Both the position numbers and the translations under genes were made by a program. Shown one piece after another: positions 7,909 through 17,296 of a stretch of 64,000 bases of DNA. The notes below the pieces were generated by a model that worked only from the letters and a program-made list of their open reading frames with translations, was not told the DNA's origin and made no database searches. Each line of letters begins with the position of its first letter. Position 1 is the stretch's first letter. Source of the DNA: Frigoribacterium sp. PhB160. Lineage in GTDB: Bacteria; Actinomycetota; Actinomycetes; Actinomycetales; Microbacteriaceae. The stretch is taken from the NCBI RefSeq assembly GCF_003751785.1, contig NZ_RKIE01000002.1, positions 558,001 to 622,000 on the forward strand. The letters run 5' to 3'.

Positions 7909-9384
7909 TCAGGCCTGGGGGCCGGCCCCGCCGCCGGCAGGGCGGCGACGACGGCTGCGACGACGGGCGGGCTGGCCCTCGGCGTCGGTGCCGGTCGCGT
8001 CGGAGTCGACCGGGGTGGTCGTGGCGGCCGGAGCCGAGCGGTCCGACGACCGGCTCGCGTCGCCGCGTCCGCCGTCTCGTCCGCCGTCGCCGCGTCCGCC
8101 CTCACCGCGGCCACGCTGACGGCTGCCGCTGCTGCTGCTGCGCGCTCCGGGGACGCGCTCGCGGGGCTGGGCCGCGCCGCCGTCGGCCGCGGCCTTCGGC
8201 GCCGACTTGAGGCGGCCCTTGGTGCCGACCGGGATGTCGAGGTCGGTGAAGAGGTGGGGGCTCGACGAGTACGTCTCGACGGGCTCGGGCTGGCCCATGT
8301 CGAGGGCGCGGTTGATGAGCGCCCACTTGTGCATGTCGGCCCAGTCGACGAACGTCACGGCGATGCCGGTCTTGCCGGCGCGGCCGGTGCGGCCGGCGCG
8401 GTGCAGGTACGTGTCGTGGTCGTCGGGCACCGTGTGGTTGATGACGTGGGTGACGTCGTTCACGTCGATTCCGCGGGCGGCCACGTCGGTCGCGATCAGG
8501 ATGTCCTTCTTGCCGGCCTTGAAGGCGGCCATGGCGCGCTCGCGCTGTTCTTGGTTGAGGTCGCCGTGCACGGCCGCGGCGTTGAACCCGCGGTCGTTGA
8601 GCTCTTCGACGAGCTTCGCGGCGGCGCGCTTCGTGCGGGTGAAGACGACGGTCTTGCCGCGGCCCTCGGCCTGCAGGATGCGCGCGACCACCTCGTCCTT
8701 GTCGAGCGAGTGCGCGCGGTAGACGACGTGCTTGATGTTCGCCTGCGTGAGGCCCTCGTCGGGGTCGGTCGCGCGGATGTGGATCGGCTTGGTCATGAAG
8801 CGACGCGCGAGGGCGACGATCGGGCCGGGCATCGTCGCGGAGAACAGCATGGTGTGCCGCGTGGCCGGGACCTGCTGGAAGATCTTCTCGATGTCGCTGA
8901 GGAACCCGAGGTCGAGCATCTTGTCGGCCTCGTCGAGCACGACCTCTTGCACCTGCTTCAGGTCGAGGAGGCGCTGGCCGGCGAGGTCGAGGAGGCGCCC
9001 GGGGGTGCCCACGACGATCTGCGCCCCGGCCTTGAGCTGCTCGACCTGGCCCTCGTAGGCCTTGCCGCCGTAGATCGACACGACCTTCGTGGCGCGGTTC
9101 GAGGTGGCGATCTCGAGGTCCTCCGCCACCTGGACGCAGAGCTCGCGGGTCGGGACGACGACGAGCACCTTGACGCCGGGCTCGGGGTCGAGGCCGATGC
9201 GCTGGATGATCGGGAGGCCGAAGCCGAACGTCTTGCCGGTGCCCGTCTTGGCCTGGCCGATGATGTCCTGGCCGGCGAGCGCGAGGGGGATGGTCTGGTT
9301 CTGGATGGGGAACGGTTCGACGATCCCCTTCGCCGCCAGTGCGTCGACCATGTCCTGGTCGATCGAGAGGTCTTTGAATGTCAC
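7909..9384 (-). CDS. DEAD-box RNA helicase
   Basis: A 491-residue ATP-dependent RNA helicase with all core motifs: Q motif FPIQNQTIPL, motif I AKTGTGKTFGFGLP, VLDEADKMLD, SATMP, TDVAARGIDVNDVTHVIN and HRAGRTGRAG. A ~110-residue basic tail rich in Arg, Gly, Asp and Ser (RGRGEGGRGDGGRDGGRGD) follows, of the kind that binds RNA in RhlE/CsdA-like helicases. Likely role: ribosome assembly or mRNA turnover, especially in the cold. I chose the GTG at 9384 because GACAGG lies 8-9 nt upstream, whereas the in-frame ATG at 9402 has a pyrimidine-rich upstream. A TAAACT hexamer at 9420-9425 would give a short leader. Confidence 0.92.
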   Translation of the reverse strand: MTFKDLSIDQDMVDALAAKGIVEPFPIQNQTIPLALAGQDIIGQAKTGTGKTFGFGLPIIQRIGLDPEPGVKVLVVVPTRELCVQVAEDLEIATSNRATKVVSIYGGKAYEGQVEQLKAGAQIVVGTPGRLLDLAGQRLLDLKQVQEVVLDEADKMLDLGFLSDIEKIFQQVPATRHTMLFSATMPGPIVALARRFMTKPIHIRATDPDEGLTQANIKHVVYRAHSLDKDEVVARILQAEGRGKTVVFTRTKRAAAKLVEELNDRGFNAAAVHGDLNQEQRERAMAAFKAGKKDILIATDVAARGIDVNDVTHVINHTVPDDHDTYLHRAGRTGRAGKTGIAVTFVDWADMHKWALINRALDMGQPEPVETYSSSPHLFTDLDIPVGTKGRLKSAPKAAADGGAAQPRERVPGARSSSSGSRQRGRGEGGRGDGGRDGGRGDASRSSDRSAPAATTTPVDSDATGTDAEGQPARRRSRRRRPAGGGAGPQA

Positions 9385-9419
9385 GTTGTTGCCCTGTCTC
9401 ATATAGGGGGATCGGGGGT

Positions 9420-9425
9420 AGTTTA
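9420..9425 (-). promoter_or_regulatory. -10 element TAAACT of the DEAD-box helicase gene
   Basis: TAAACT on the minus strand, about 35 nt upstream of the GTG at 9384; leaves room for the GACAGG ribosome binding site. Confidence 0.5.
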
Positions 9426-9457
9426 GCCCGTCGCGTCGGCCGAGCCGCCGGACCCCG

Positions 9458-9463
9458 TAAGCT
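9458..9463 (+). promoter_or_regulatory. -10 element TAAGCT, leaderless promoter of the ferritin-like gene
   Basis: TAAGCT ends 6 nt before the GTG at 9470. No Shine-Dalgarno sequence is present. Confidence 0.5.
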
Positions 9464-9469
9464 GGCGGC

Positions 9470-10186
9470 GTGGTGTCATGGATGGGCCGGAGGTCAGAGC
9501 GCGGCGTCCCGACCCTGCAGTGGCCGCGGTCGTCCCGCCACGTGGCCGTCTCGCGGGTCGAGCTGGGGGAGTTCACCCCCGACCTGTCGGTCTACCTGGG
9601 GCAGGCCGCCTACCTCGAGCTGGCCCTCTTCGAGACTCTCGCCCGCGCCTCCGCGTCGGCTCCGCACGTCCGCGCGCAGGAGGTGACCGGACGCGTCGCC
9701 GGCAGCACGCTCGACCGGCACCGCGGGCTGGTCGCCGAGATCACCCGCCTCGGCGAGGACGCGGCGGCGACGATGGCGCCCCACGTCGCGGCCGTCGACG
9801 AGTTCCGGCGTCGCACGGCGAGCGACGACTGGTCGGAGGCGATCCTCGCCGCCTACGTCGGCGCCGGGCTCCTCAACGACGTCTTCGTGCGACTCGCCGC
9901 GGGTCTCGACGGCGACCACCGCGACCGCATCGTGCGCGTGCTCGAGGCGGGCGACGACGAGGCGGTCATCGTGGCCGAGCTCTCGCTGGCCATCGAGACC
10001 GACCCGGCCCTCGCCTCCCGTCTCGCGCTCTGGGGCCGCCGCCTGGTCGGCGACGTGCTCCTCGTGGCCCGTGCGGCCATCTCGGCGTCGCACGTCGCGG
10101 CCGACGACCAGCGTCTCGAGCCCGTGTTCACCGAGCTCATCGCCGCGCACACCCGGCGCATGGACGCCCTCGGCCTCACGGCCTGA
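9470..10186 (+). CDS. Ferritin-like fold protein (MiaE-like hydroxylase family)
   Basis: A 238-residue all-helical protein. The helices contain YLGQAAYLELALFETLA, STLDRHRGLVAEI and a late ELSLAIETDPALAS and HTRRMDALGL, in the arrangement of the ferritin-like / tRNA hydroxylase fold found beside DEAD-box helicase genes in many Actinobacteria. Several Glu/His positions expected for di-iron binding (ELALFE, DRHRG) are present, but I cannot confirm a full set of ligands. Function unknown; tRNA modification is only a family-based suggestion. The first ~25 residues are basic and may not be conserved. The leaderless promoter supports the GTG at 9470. Confidence 0.7.
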   Translation: MVSWMGRRSERGVPTLQWPRSSRHVAVSRVELGEFTPDLSVYLGQAAYLELALFETLARASASAPHVRAQEVTGRVAGSTLDRHRGLVAEITRLGEDAAATMAPHVAAVDEFRRRTASDDWSEAILAAYVGAGLLNDVFVRLAAGLDGDHRDRIVRVLEAGDDEAVIVAELSLAIETDPALASRLALWGRRLVGDVLLVARAAISASHVAADDQRLEPVFTELIAAHTRRMDALGLTA

Positions 10187-10227
10187 GCGCGTCGGCCGCC
10201 TCGCCGTGGCGACCCGCGGCACGGGCG

Positions 10228-10518
10228 TCAGGACCGCAGGAGGCGCGTGAGCAGCTCGTCGTCGGCACGGCGCCGACGGGTCGAGGCGACCCGCACGGCC
10301 ACGACGGCCGCCACCGCGGGCACGACCAGCGCCGCCACCCAGATCCAGCCGCCGTCGGCGCGCCAGCCCGAGAGCAGGAGCACCTCCCAGACGACGACCG
10401 CGACGGCCGTCGCGAGCCCCGGCACGAGCAGCGTGCCCCGGGTCTCGGCGGCCGGGAGGGCGAAGTGCGCCACGAAGCCGATCAGCGCGCCGCCGAGGGC
10501 GACGAACAGGAGCTCCAC
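10228..10518 (-). CDS. Small conserved membrane protein, unknown function
   Basis: A 96-residue protein with three predicted membrane helices (about residues 3-22, 30-50, 58-77) and a basic C-terminal tail (RVASTRRRRADDELLTRLL). It begins with GTG 3 nt after the stop of the DUF3107 gene, so the two are probably cotranscribed and translationally coupled. I do not recognise a family. Codon use and GC at third positions agree with real coding. Confidence 0.6.
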   Translation of the reverse strand: MELLFVALGGALIGFVAHFALPAAETRGTLLVPGLATAVAVVVWEVLLLSGWRADGGWIWVAALVVPAVAAVVAVRVASTRRRRADDELLTRLLRS

Positions 10519-10521
10519 GGG

Positions 10522-10746
10522 TCAGCCGACGAAGCCGACCCGACGGCTCTCGCCGGGGCCCACCTCGACGTACGACAGCGAGGCGGTCGGCACGAGGTAG
10601 GTCTTGCCCTTCGAGTCGGCGAGGGTCACGTACGACTTCCCGCCGTCGAGGGCTTCGGCGACGACCTTCTCGACGTCGGCAGCGGACTGCGACGTCTCGA
10701 AGCTGATCTCACGGGGGCTGTTGGCGATGCCGATGCGAATGTCCAC
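10522..10746 (-). CDS. DUF3107 protein
   Basis: A 74-residue actinobacterial protein beginning MDIRIGIANSPREISFET and ending YVEVGPGESRRVGFVG, the complete DUF3107 domain with nothing added. Function is unknown. Across Actinobacteria the gene is found near the helicase/repair block seen here. The GTG start at 10746 has a TATCGT hexamer 6 nt upstream, so it is read from a leaderless message. It is divergent from adnA. Confidence 0.85.
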   Translation of the reverse strand: MDIRIGIANSPREISFETSQSAADVEKVVAEALDGGKSYVTLADSKGKTYLVPTASLSYVEVGPGESRRVGFVG

Positions 10747-10752
10747 GCCGTC

Positions 10753-10758
10753 ACGATA
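10753..10758 (-). promoter_or_regulatory. -10 element TATCGT, leaderless promoter of the DUF3107 gene
   Basis: TATCGT on the minus strand ends 6 nt before the GTG at 10746. Confidence 0.55.
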
Positions 10759-10840
10759 TCCGACGCGGCCGACGGCGGCCGCGCACGTTCACTCTGGGCG
10801 CAAGGGGTCCGGGCGGCCCGGCGATGTCGGTCGGGACGGC

Positions 10841-10846
10841 TACCGT
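10841..10846 (+). promoter_or_regulatory. -10 element TACCGT, leaderless promoter of adnAB
   Basis: TACCGT ends 7 nt before the ATG at 10854, which fixes the adnA start over the upstream ATG at 10824. Confidence 0.55.
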
Positions 10847-10853
10847 CGTCGTC

Positions 10854-13800
10854 ATGACGACGACGGCATTCCGCCCCGTGGCCGAGGGCCGACGCGGCGA
10901 CGCGGCGACGCGGCTCGACGACTCCCAGCGGGCCGTCCTCGCCCTGCCCGACGGTGTCTCGGCCGCCGTCATCGGGGCGCCCGGCAGCGGCAAGACGACC
11001 ACGCTCGTCGAGTTCGTCGTCGACCGGCTCCAGGTCCGGGGCCGCGACCCGCGGTCGGTGCTGGCGCTGACGCCGACGCGGTCGACGGCCACGCGCCTCC
11101 GCGACGTCCTGGCGGCCCGGCTCGAGGTGCCGACGCCCGGCCCGCTGGCGCGCACCGTCAGCTCCCTGGCGTTCGACGTCGTGGGGCACGCCGCCCGGCT
11201 GGCGGGCGAGGCGCCCCCGACGCTGCTGACCGGCGGCGACCAGGACACGGTCGTGCGCGAGCTGCTCGACGGGCAGGCCGTCGACGGCACCGGGCCCGCG
11301 TGGCCCGCCGAGCTCGGGCCCCGGGTGCGCGAGCTGCGCGGCTTCCGCACCGAGCTGCGCGAGCTCCTGATGCGCCTCACCGAGCAGGGCGTGTCGACGG
11401 CGCGCCTCCGCGAGCTGGCCGCGCGTCACGACCGGGCCGGCTGGGCCTCGGCGGCCGACTTCGCCGACGAGTACCGAGCGGTGGTCGACGCGATGCCCGG
11501 GCGGCGGCTCGACTCGGCCGAGCTCGTCGACTGGGCCGTGGCCGCGCTCGACCGGGGCGAGACGGCGCCCGTCGTCGACGGGCTCGAGGTCGTCCTCGTG
11601 GACGACGCCCAGGAGTCGACGCGGTCGACCGTCGCGCTCCTCGCCGCCCTCGCCCGCCGCGGCGTCGCCGTCGTGGCGCTCGGCGACCCCGACCTCGCGA
11701 CGAGCGCCTTCCGCGGCGGCGTGCCCGACGTGCTCGGACGACTCGCGCCGCGCCTCGGCCTGTCGTCGGTCGAGACGATCTGGCTCAGCACGGTCCACCG
11801 GCAGCCGGCCCCCCTCCGCGAGCTGACGTCGAAGGTCACCGACCGCATCGGCACGGCCGCGGCCGGGCGGCAGCACGCCGCGGGCACGGACGCCGCGGCG
11901 GCCGCCGACCCCGCCTGGTCGACCGTCGCCCCGGTCGTGGCGGTGCGGGCCGACAGCCCGTCCCACGAGGTCTCGTCGGTCGCGCGCCTCCTCCGCGAGC
12001 ACCACCTGCTGCGCGGGGTGCCGTGGTCGCGCATGGCCGTCGTGGTGCGCAGCGGCGGACAGGTCGGCACGGTCGCGCGGGCCCTGCAGCTCGCCGAGGT
12101 GCCGACCCGCACCCCCGTGGCCGGCCGCGCCGTGCGCGACGAGCACGGCGCGCGACAGCTGCTGCTCGCCGCCTCCGTCGCCGTCGGCCGCGACGAGCTG
12201 ACGCCCGACCTCGCCGCCGAGCTGCTCGCCGGCCCGCTGGCCGGCTTCGACGCCCTGGCCCTCCGCCGGCTGCGCCTGGCCCTGCGTGCCGACGAGCTCG
12301 CCGGCGGGGGACTCCGCTCCGCCGACGCCCTGCTCGTCGAGGCGCTCTCCGGCCCCGGCCGCTTCGCGACGATCGACTCGCGGCCGGCGGCGCGGGCGGG
12401 TCGCTTCGCCGCGAGCCTCGACGCCGCGCGGCGGGCGGCGGCCTCGGGGTCGAGCATCGAGGAGGTGCTCTGGGGCCTCTGGCAGCGCAGCGGCCTCGAG
12501 GCCGAGTGGACCGCGCGCTCGGCGGGGCGCGGCATCGTCGCCGCCGAGGCCGACCGGCACCTCGACGGCGTCGTCGCCCTGTTCACCGCCGCCAAGCGGT
12601 ACGTCGAGCGCACCCCCGAGGCCCCGGCCGTCGGCTTCCTCGACGCGATGCTCGGCGCCGAGGTGCCGGAGGACACCCTCTCGCCGCAGGCCTCCGCCGA
12701 GTCGGTGCTCGTCTGCACACCGTCGGCCGTCGTCGGCGTCGAGGTCGACGTCGTCGTGGCCGCCCGGCTGCAGGACGGCGTCTGGCCGAACCTCCGCGTC
12801 CGCGGCGGGCTGCTCGGCCCCGACGACCTCGTCGCGGCCGCCGAGGGCGACCTCCCGGGCGGCGTCCTCCCGAGCGCGGCCGGCGACGGCGAGCGTCGCG
12901 CGCAGGTGCTCTCCGACGAGCTGCGCATGTTCGCCCTCACCGTCTCGCGCGCCCGTCACCAGGTCGTGCTCTCGTGCACGGCGAACGACGACGAGGCCCC
13001 CTCGGTGCTCCTGCGCCTCCTGCCCCCCGACGTCCCGCTCGCGGGGGGAGGGCACCCCCTCTCGCTCCGCGGCCTCGTGGGCCACCTCCGGCACGCCCTC
13101 GTCGAGTCGCCCCGCGGACCGCGCGGGGAGGCCGCCGCCCGCGGGCTCGCCCGCCTCGCCGAGTCCGGGGTCGCCGGGGCGCACCCCGACCAGTGGTACG
13201 GGCTGACGGAGCCCTCGACCACGCTGCCGCTCGCCGACCTCGACGAGCCCGAGACGCACGTGCCCGTCTCGCCGTCCCAGCTCGGCTCCTTCGAGGAGTG
13301 CCCGCTGCACTGGTTCGTCGACCGGTTCGGCGGCTCGGCCCCGAACGCCGCCATGGGGCTCGGCACCGTGCTGCACGACGTCATGGAGCACGCGGACGAC
13401 GCCGACGTGGAGGCGCTCTGGTCGGCCGTCGAGGCCCGCTGGCCCGAGCTCGAGTTCGAGTCGCCCTGGATCGCCGACGCGGAGAAGCGCCGCGCGCGTC
13501 AGATGACGGAGAGCCTCGCGTCGTACCTCCGCGACTTCGCGGCGTCCGGCGCCGAGCTCGTCGCGGCCGAGTCGTCGTTCCAGCTCGACCTCGGGCCGGC
13601 ACGCCTCCGCGGCGCGATCGACCGCGTCGAGCGCACCCGCGACGGCGCCGCCGTCATCGTCGACCTCAAGACCGGGCGCTCGGCCCCCACGTCGCAGAAG
13701 GCGATCGACGAGCACCCCCAGCTCGGCAGCTACCAGGTCGCGCTCGCCGACGGCGCCATCGCCGAGGTGCCGCCGGGCACGCCGCCGGGCGGGGCCAAGC

Positions 13801-14015
13801 TCGTCATCATCTCCTCCGGGGTCCGCGGCAAGCCTTACCGGGAGCCCGCACAGGGCCCCTTCGACGCCGAGACGCTGCAGCGGTTCCGCGACCGCGTCGA
13901 GTCGGCGGCCGTCGGCATGGCCGGGCGCGTGTTCGTGGGCCGGCTCGACGACCACTGCGAGGGGCGCCACGGCGGCTCGTGCCGCATCCACGTCGTCGGG
14001 GAGGTCAGCTCGTGA
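10854..14015 (+). CDS. adnA: AdnA subunit of the AdnAB helicase-nuclease
   Basis: A 1053-residue subunit of the heterodimeric double-strand-break resecting motor-nuclease of Actinobacteria. The N-terminal UvrD-like motor has Walker A GAPGSGKTTTL (about residue 45), a diverged motif II VLVDDAQESTRS and motif III VVALGDPDLATSAFRGG. The C-terminal RecB-type nuclease has VIVDLKTGRSAPTS (Asp, Lys) followed by LGSYQVAL. Cys residues in FEECPLHWF and the terminal DDHCEGRHGGSC fit an iron-sulfur staple of AddB/AdnA type, though I count only three. Length matches the mycobacterial protein (~1050). It overlaps adnB by the GTGA junction, so the subunits are made in equal amounts. Confidence 0.92.
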   Translation: MTTTAFRPVAEGRRGDAATRLDDSQRAVLALPDGVSAAVIGAPGSGKTTTLVEFVVDRLQVRGRDPRSVLALTPTRSTATRLRDVLAARLEVPTPGPLARTVSSLAFDVVGHAARLAGEAPPTLLTGGDQDTVVRELLDGQAVDGTGPAWPAELGPRVRELRGFRTELRELLMRLTEQGVSTARLRELAARHDRAGWASAADFADEYRAVVDAMPGRRLDSAELVDWAVAALDRGETAPVVDGLEVVLVDDAQESTRSTVALLAALARRGVAVVALGDPDLATSAFRGGVPDVLGRLAPRLGLSSVETIWLSTVHRQPAPLRELTSKVTDRIGTAAAGRQHAAGTDAAAAADPAWSTVAPVVAVRADSPSHEVSSVARLLREHHLLRGVPWSRMAVVVRSGGQVGTVARALQLAEVPTRTPVAGRAVRDEHGARQLLLAASVAVGRDELTPDLAAELLAGPLAGFDALALRRLRLALRADELAGGGLRSADALLVEALSGPGRFATIDSRPAARAGRFAASLDAARRAAASGSSIEEVLWGLWQRSGLEAEWTARSAGRGIVAAEADRHLDGVVALFTAAKRYVERTPEAPAVGFLDAMLGAEVPEDTLSPQASAESVLVCTPSAVVGVEVDVVVAARLQDGVWPNLRVRGGLLGPDDLVAAAEGDLPGGVLPSAAGDGERRAQVLSDELRMFALTVSRARHQVVLSCTANDDEAPSVLLRLLPPDVPLAGGGHPLSLRGLVGHLRHALVESPRGPRGEAAARGLARLAESGVAGAHPDQWYGLTEPSTTLPLADLDEPETHVPVSPSQLGSFEECPLHWFVDRFGGSAPNAAMGLGTVLHDVMEHADDADVEALWSAVEARWPELEFESPWIADAEKRRARQMTESLASYLRDFAASGAELVAAESSFQLDLGPARLRGAIDRVERTRDGAAVIVDLKTGRSAPTSQKAIDEHPQLGSYQVALADGAIAEVPPGTPPGGAKLVIISSGVRGKPYREPAQGPFDAETLQRFRDRVESAAVGMAGRVFVGRLDDHCEGRHGGSCRIHVVGEVSS

Positions 14016-17000
14016 GCGGGGCGGGAGGCGCCTCCTCGCCGGGGTCGACCCGCTCGGCGGTCGAGATCGCCGACGTCCTCGGCCTGCCGCGGCCCACCGA
14101 CGAGCAGCAGGCCGTCATCGAGGCGCCGCTCGAACCGGCGCTCGTCGTCGCGGGAGCCGGCAGCGGCAAGACCGAGACCATGGCGAACCGCGTCGTCTGG
14201 CTGCTGGCGAACGGCCTCGTCGAGGTGTCGGAGGTGCTGGGCCTCACGTTCACCCGCAAGGCCGCCGGCGAGCTGGGCGAGCGGATCGAGCGGCGCATCG
14301 CCCAGCTCGGCGAGGCCGGGCTGCTGGGCGTCGACCCCGACCCGTTCGACGTGCCCACGGTCTCGACGTACAACGCCTTCGCCAACGGCGTCTTCCGCGA
14401 CCACGCCATGCGGGTGGGGCGCGAGAGCGAGGCCCAGGTGCTCGGTGAGGCGTCGTCGTGGCAGCTCGCCCGGTCGCTCGTCGTCGGGAGCCGCGACGAC
14501 CGGTTGGCGGGCCTCGGCCGGAGCGTCGACTCGATCACCGAGGCGGTGCTGCGGGTCAGCCACGCCCTCAGCGAGAACGTCGCCGAGGCGGGCGACGTGG
14601 CCGGCCTCGCCGAGCGCTTCCTCGACCTGGCGAGCCTGCCCTCGACGAAGGGCACCCCGTACAAGTCGGTGACCGACGCGGTCACGGCCGTCTCGGCCCT
14701 GCCGTCGCTGCTCGAGCTCGCCGAGCAGTTCGCCGACGAGAAGGCCCGTCGCGGGTTCGTCGAGTACTCCGACCAGGTGGCCCTGGCACTCGAGGTCTGC
14801 GAGTCGTCCCCCGACGTCGTCGCGGGCCTCCGGGCCCGTCACCGGGTGGTGCTGCTCGACGAGTACCAAGACACGAGCGTGGTGCAGACGCGCCTGCTCT
14901 CCGGTCTCTTCGCCGGCAGCGGCGTCATGGCCGTCGGCGACCCGCACCAGTCGATCTACGGCTTCCGGGGGGCGTCGGCGGCGAACCTCGGCCGGTTCCC
15001 GGTCGACTTCGGGGCCCGCGACGGGGCGACCTACTCGCTCTCGACCAGCTGGCGCAACGCCTCGCTCGTGCTCGACGCCGCCAACGCGGTCGTGGCCGAG
15101 CTCGGGTCGGGGGGCGTGGGCGTCGGCTCGGTGGGGGCCCTGCGTCCCCGGCCGGCCGCCCCCGTCGGCCGGGTCGAGGTCGCCGTCGAGCAGACCCTCG
15201 CGGCCGAGGCCGCCCGCGTGGCCGAGTGGCTCGCCCGCGAGCTCGAGGTCGACCGGGGCGTCGACGGCGGTGGCTCGACCCGCACCGCGGCCCTCCTGTT
15301 CCGCTCGAAGAAGACGATGCCGGCGTTCGTCGAGGCCCTGGCCGCGCGGGGCGTGCCGTACCACGTGCTCGGCGTCGGCGGGCTGCTGCAGCGACCCGAG
15401 GTCGTCGACCTCGTCTCGTGCCTCCGGGTGCTGCACGACCCGTCCGCCGGGTCGGAGCTCATCCGCCTGATGACCGGCGCCCGGTGGCGCATCGGCCTGC
15501 ACGACGTCGCGGCCCTCCGCTCGGTGTCGTCGTGGCTCTTCGCGCACGACCACGCCCAGCAGCAGCTCGACCCGGCGGTGGCCGACGGCTTCCGCGCCTC
15601 CGTCGCCGTCGGCGAGCACGGGTCGATCGTCGACGCGCTCGACTTCGTCACCACCGCCCCCGACGGGCACCGACAGCTCGGCGGCCTCAGCCCCGAGGGG
15701 CTCGCCCGCCTGCGCCGCCTCGGGTCGCAGCTGGCCTTCCTCCGGGGGCGCGTGGGGCTCGACCTCGTCGACCTCGTGACGCTCGTCGAGCACGAGATGC
15801 TGCTCGACGTCGAGGTCGCCGCCGCCACCGGGCAGGGGCACGGCGGCGCCTGGCTGCAGGCGTTCGAGGACGAGCTCTCGGGCTACGTCGCGACCGACGA
15901 CACGGCGTCGCTCGGCGGCTTCCTCGGCTGGCTGGCCGCCGCCGAGCGCCGCGACGACATGGGGCCCCGCAGCGAGGCCGGCGAGCAGGGCACCGTGCAG
16001 CTGCTCACGATCCACGGGTCGAAGGGCCTCGAGTGGGACGCCGTCGCCGTGCCCCGGCTGGTCGAGGGCGAGCTGCCGGGCACGTCCCGCGAGGGAGCCG
16101 GGTGGCTGGGCTTCGGCGAGCTGCCCTTCGAGTTCCGCGGCGACGCCGCGGAGCTGCCCGTGCTCTGCTGGCGCGGCGTCGACGACCAGAAGGAGTTCGA
16201 CGGGGCGCTCGGGGCCTTCAAGGCCGAGCTCGTCGCGCGGCACCTCGCCGAGGAGCGCCGCCTGGCCTACGTCGCCGTCACCCGTGCCCGCGACGCCCTC
16301 CTCGTCAGCGGGTCGTTCTGGTCGACGACCGTCAAGCCGCGCCTCGCGAGCCGGCACCTGCACGAGCTGGTCGCCGCCGGGGTGCTGCCCGCCGAGTCGG
16401 TGCCGACCGCCCCCGACGACGAGGAGAACCCCCTCGGCGACGTCAGCCGCGAGCTCCCGTGGCCGGTCGACCCACTGGGGCCGCGTCGGGCCGCGGTCGA
16501 GGCCGCGGCAGCCCGGGTCGGGCGACTGGTCGACGAGCGGGCGTCCGCGCCGCCGGCGAAGGAGCTGGTGGACGGCCCGTGGTCGGCGGACATCGAGCTG
16601 CTGCTGCGGGAGCGCGACGCCGTCCGCGAGCGGTCGGGGTCGATCGACCTGCCGCAGCGCATCCCGGCGTCGCGCTTCAAGGACTACGTCCACGACCCCG
16701 GCTCGGTCGCGTCGGGGCTCCGGCGTCCGGTGCCCGAGCGTCCGTACCGCGCGACCCGGCTGGGCACCCTCTTCCACGACTGGGTCGAGCAGCGCTACCG
16801 GCCGACCGGCCGCTCCGAGACGCTCGACGCGACGCCCCTCGAAGGCGACCTCGACGACGACCAGCTCGGCGGCGACACGGGCATCGTCGACCCCGACGAC
16901 GCGCGACGCCTCGCCGAGCTCCAGCAGACCTTCGGTCGGTCGGAGTGGGCCGATCTCGAGCCCGTCGACGTCGAGCTGGAGGTCCACCTCCCGCTCGGCC

Positions 17001-17296
17001 GCCGCACCGTCATCTGCAAGATCGACGCCGTGTTCGAGCGTGACGGTCGCTGGCAGGTCGTCGACTGGAAGACCGGCAAGGCGCCCGCGGACGACGAGGA
17101 CCTCGACCGGCGGCAGCTGCAGCTCGCGCTGTACCGGGAGGCCTACGCCCGATTCCGTGGCGTGCCCGTCGAGCTGATCGACGCCGTGTTCTACTTCGTG
17201 GCGGACGACGTCGTCGTCGAGCCGGCGCACGTGGCAGGGCACGACGAGCTCGAGGCGCTGTGGCGGCAGGTGGAGCAGGGCCCCCCGGCGGCCTAG
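14012..17296 (+). CDS. adnB: AdnB subunit of the AdnAB helicase-nuclease
   Basis: A 1094-residue UvrD-family helicase fused to a RecB-like nuclease; in the mycobacterial AdnAB complex this subunit is the dominant DNA-translocating motor. Motifs seen: VVAGAGSGKTETM (Walker A, ~residue 50), LTFTRKAAGELGERI (Ia), VVLLDEYQDTSVVQ (II), AVGDPHQSIYGFRGA (III), LLTIHGSKGLEWDAV (V), YVAVTRARDALLV (VI). The C-terminal nuclease core is VVDWKTGKAP near residue 1017, followed by QLQLALYREAYA. The start is the GTG of the GTGA overlap with adnA, with GGGGAGGT upstream. The product works with AdnA to resect broken DNA ends, the actinobacterial substitute for RecBCD. Confidence 0.93.
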   Translation: MSGAGGASSPGSTRSAVEIADVLGLPRPTDEQQAVIEAPLEPALVVAGAGSGKTETMANRVVWLLANGLVEVSEVLGLTFTRKAAGELGERIERRIAQLGEAGLLGVDPDPFDVPTVSTYNAFANGVFRDHAMRVGRESEAQVLGEASSWQLARSLVVGSRDDRLAGLGRSVDSITEAVLRVSHALSENVAEAGDVAGLAERFLDLASLPSTKGTPYKSVTDAVTAVSALPSLLELAEQFADEKARRGFVEYSDQVALALEVCESSPDVVAGLRARHRVVLLDEYQDTSVVQTRLLSGLFAGSGVMAVGDPHQSIYGFRGASAANLGRFPVDFGARDGATYSLSTSWRNASLVLDAANAVVAELGSGGVGVGSVGALRPRPAAPVGRVEVAVEQTLAAEAARVAEWLARELEVDRGVDGGGSTRTAALLFRSKKTMPAFVEALAARGVPYHVLGVGGLLQRPEVVDLVSCLRVLHDPSAGSELIRLMTGARWRIGLHDVAALRSVSSWLFAHDHAQQQLDPAVADGFRASVAVGEHGSIVDALDFVTTAPDGHRQLGGLSPEGLARLRRLGSQLAFLRGRVGLDLVDLVTLVEHEMLLDVEVAAATGQGHGGAWLQAFEDELSGYVATDDTASLGGFLGWLAAAERRDDMGPRSEAGEQGTVQLLTIHGSKGLEWDAVAVPRLVEGELPGTSREGAGWLGFGELPFEFRGDAAELPVLCWRGVDDQKEFDGALGAFKAELVARHLAEERRLAYVAVTRARDALLVSGSFWSTTVKPRLASRHLHELVAAGVLPAESVPTAPDDEENPLGDVSRELPWPVDPLGPRRAAVEAAAARVGRLVDERASAPPAKELVDGPWSADIELLLRERDAVRERSGSIDLPQRIPASRFKDYVHDPGSVASGLRRPVPERPYRATRLGTLFHDWVEQRYRPTGRSETLDATPLEGDLDDDQLGGDTGIVDPDDARRLAELQQTFGRSEWADLEPVDVELEVHLPLGRRTVICKIDAVFERDGRWQVVDWKTGKAPADDEDLDRRQLQLALYREAYARFRGVPVELIDAVFYFVADDVVVEPAHVAGHDELEALWRQVEQGPPAA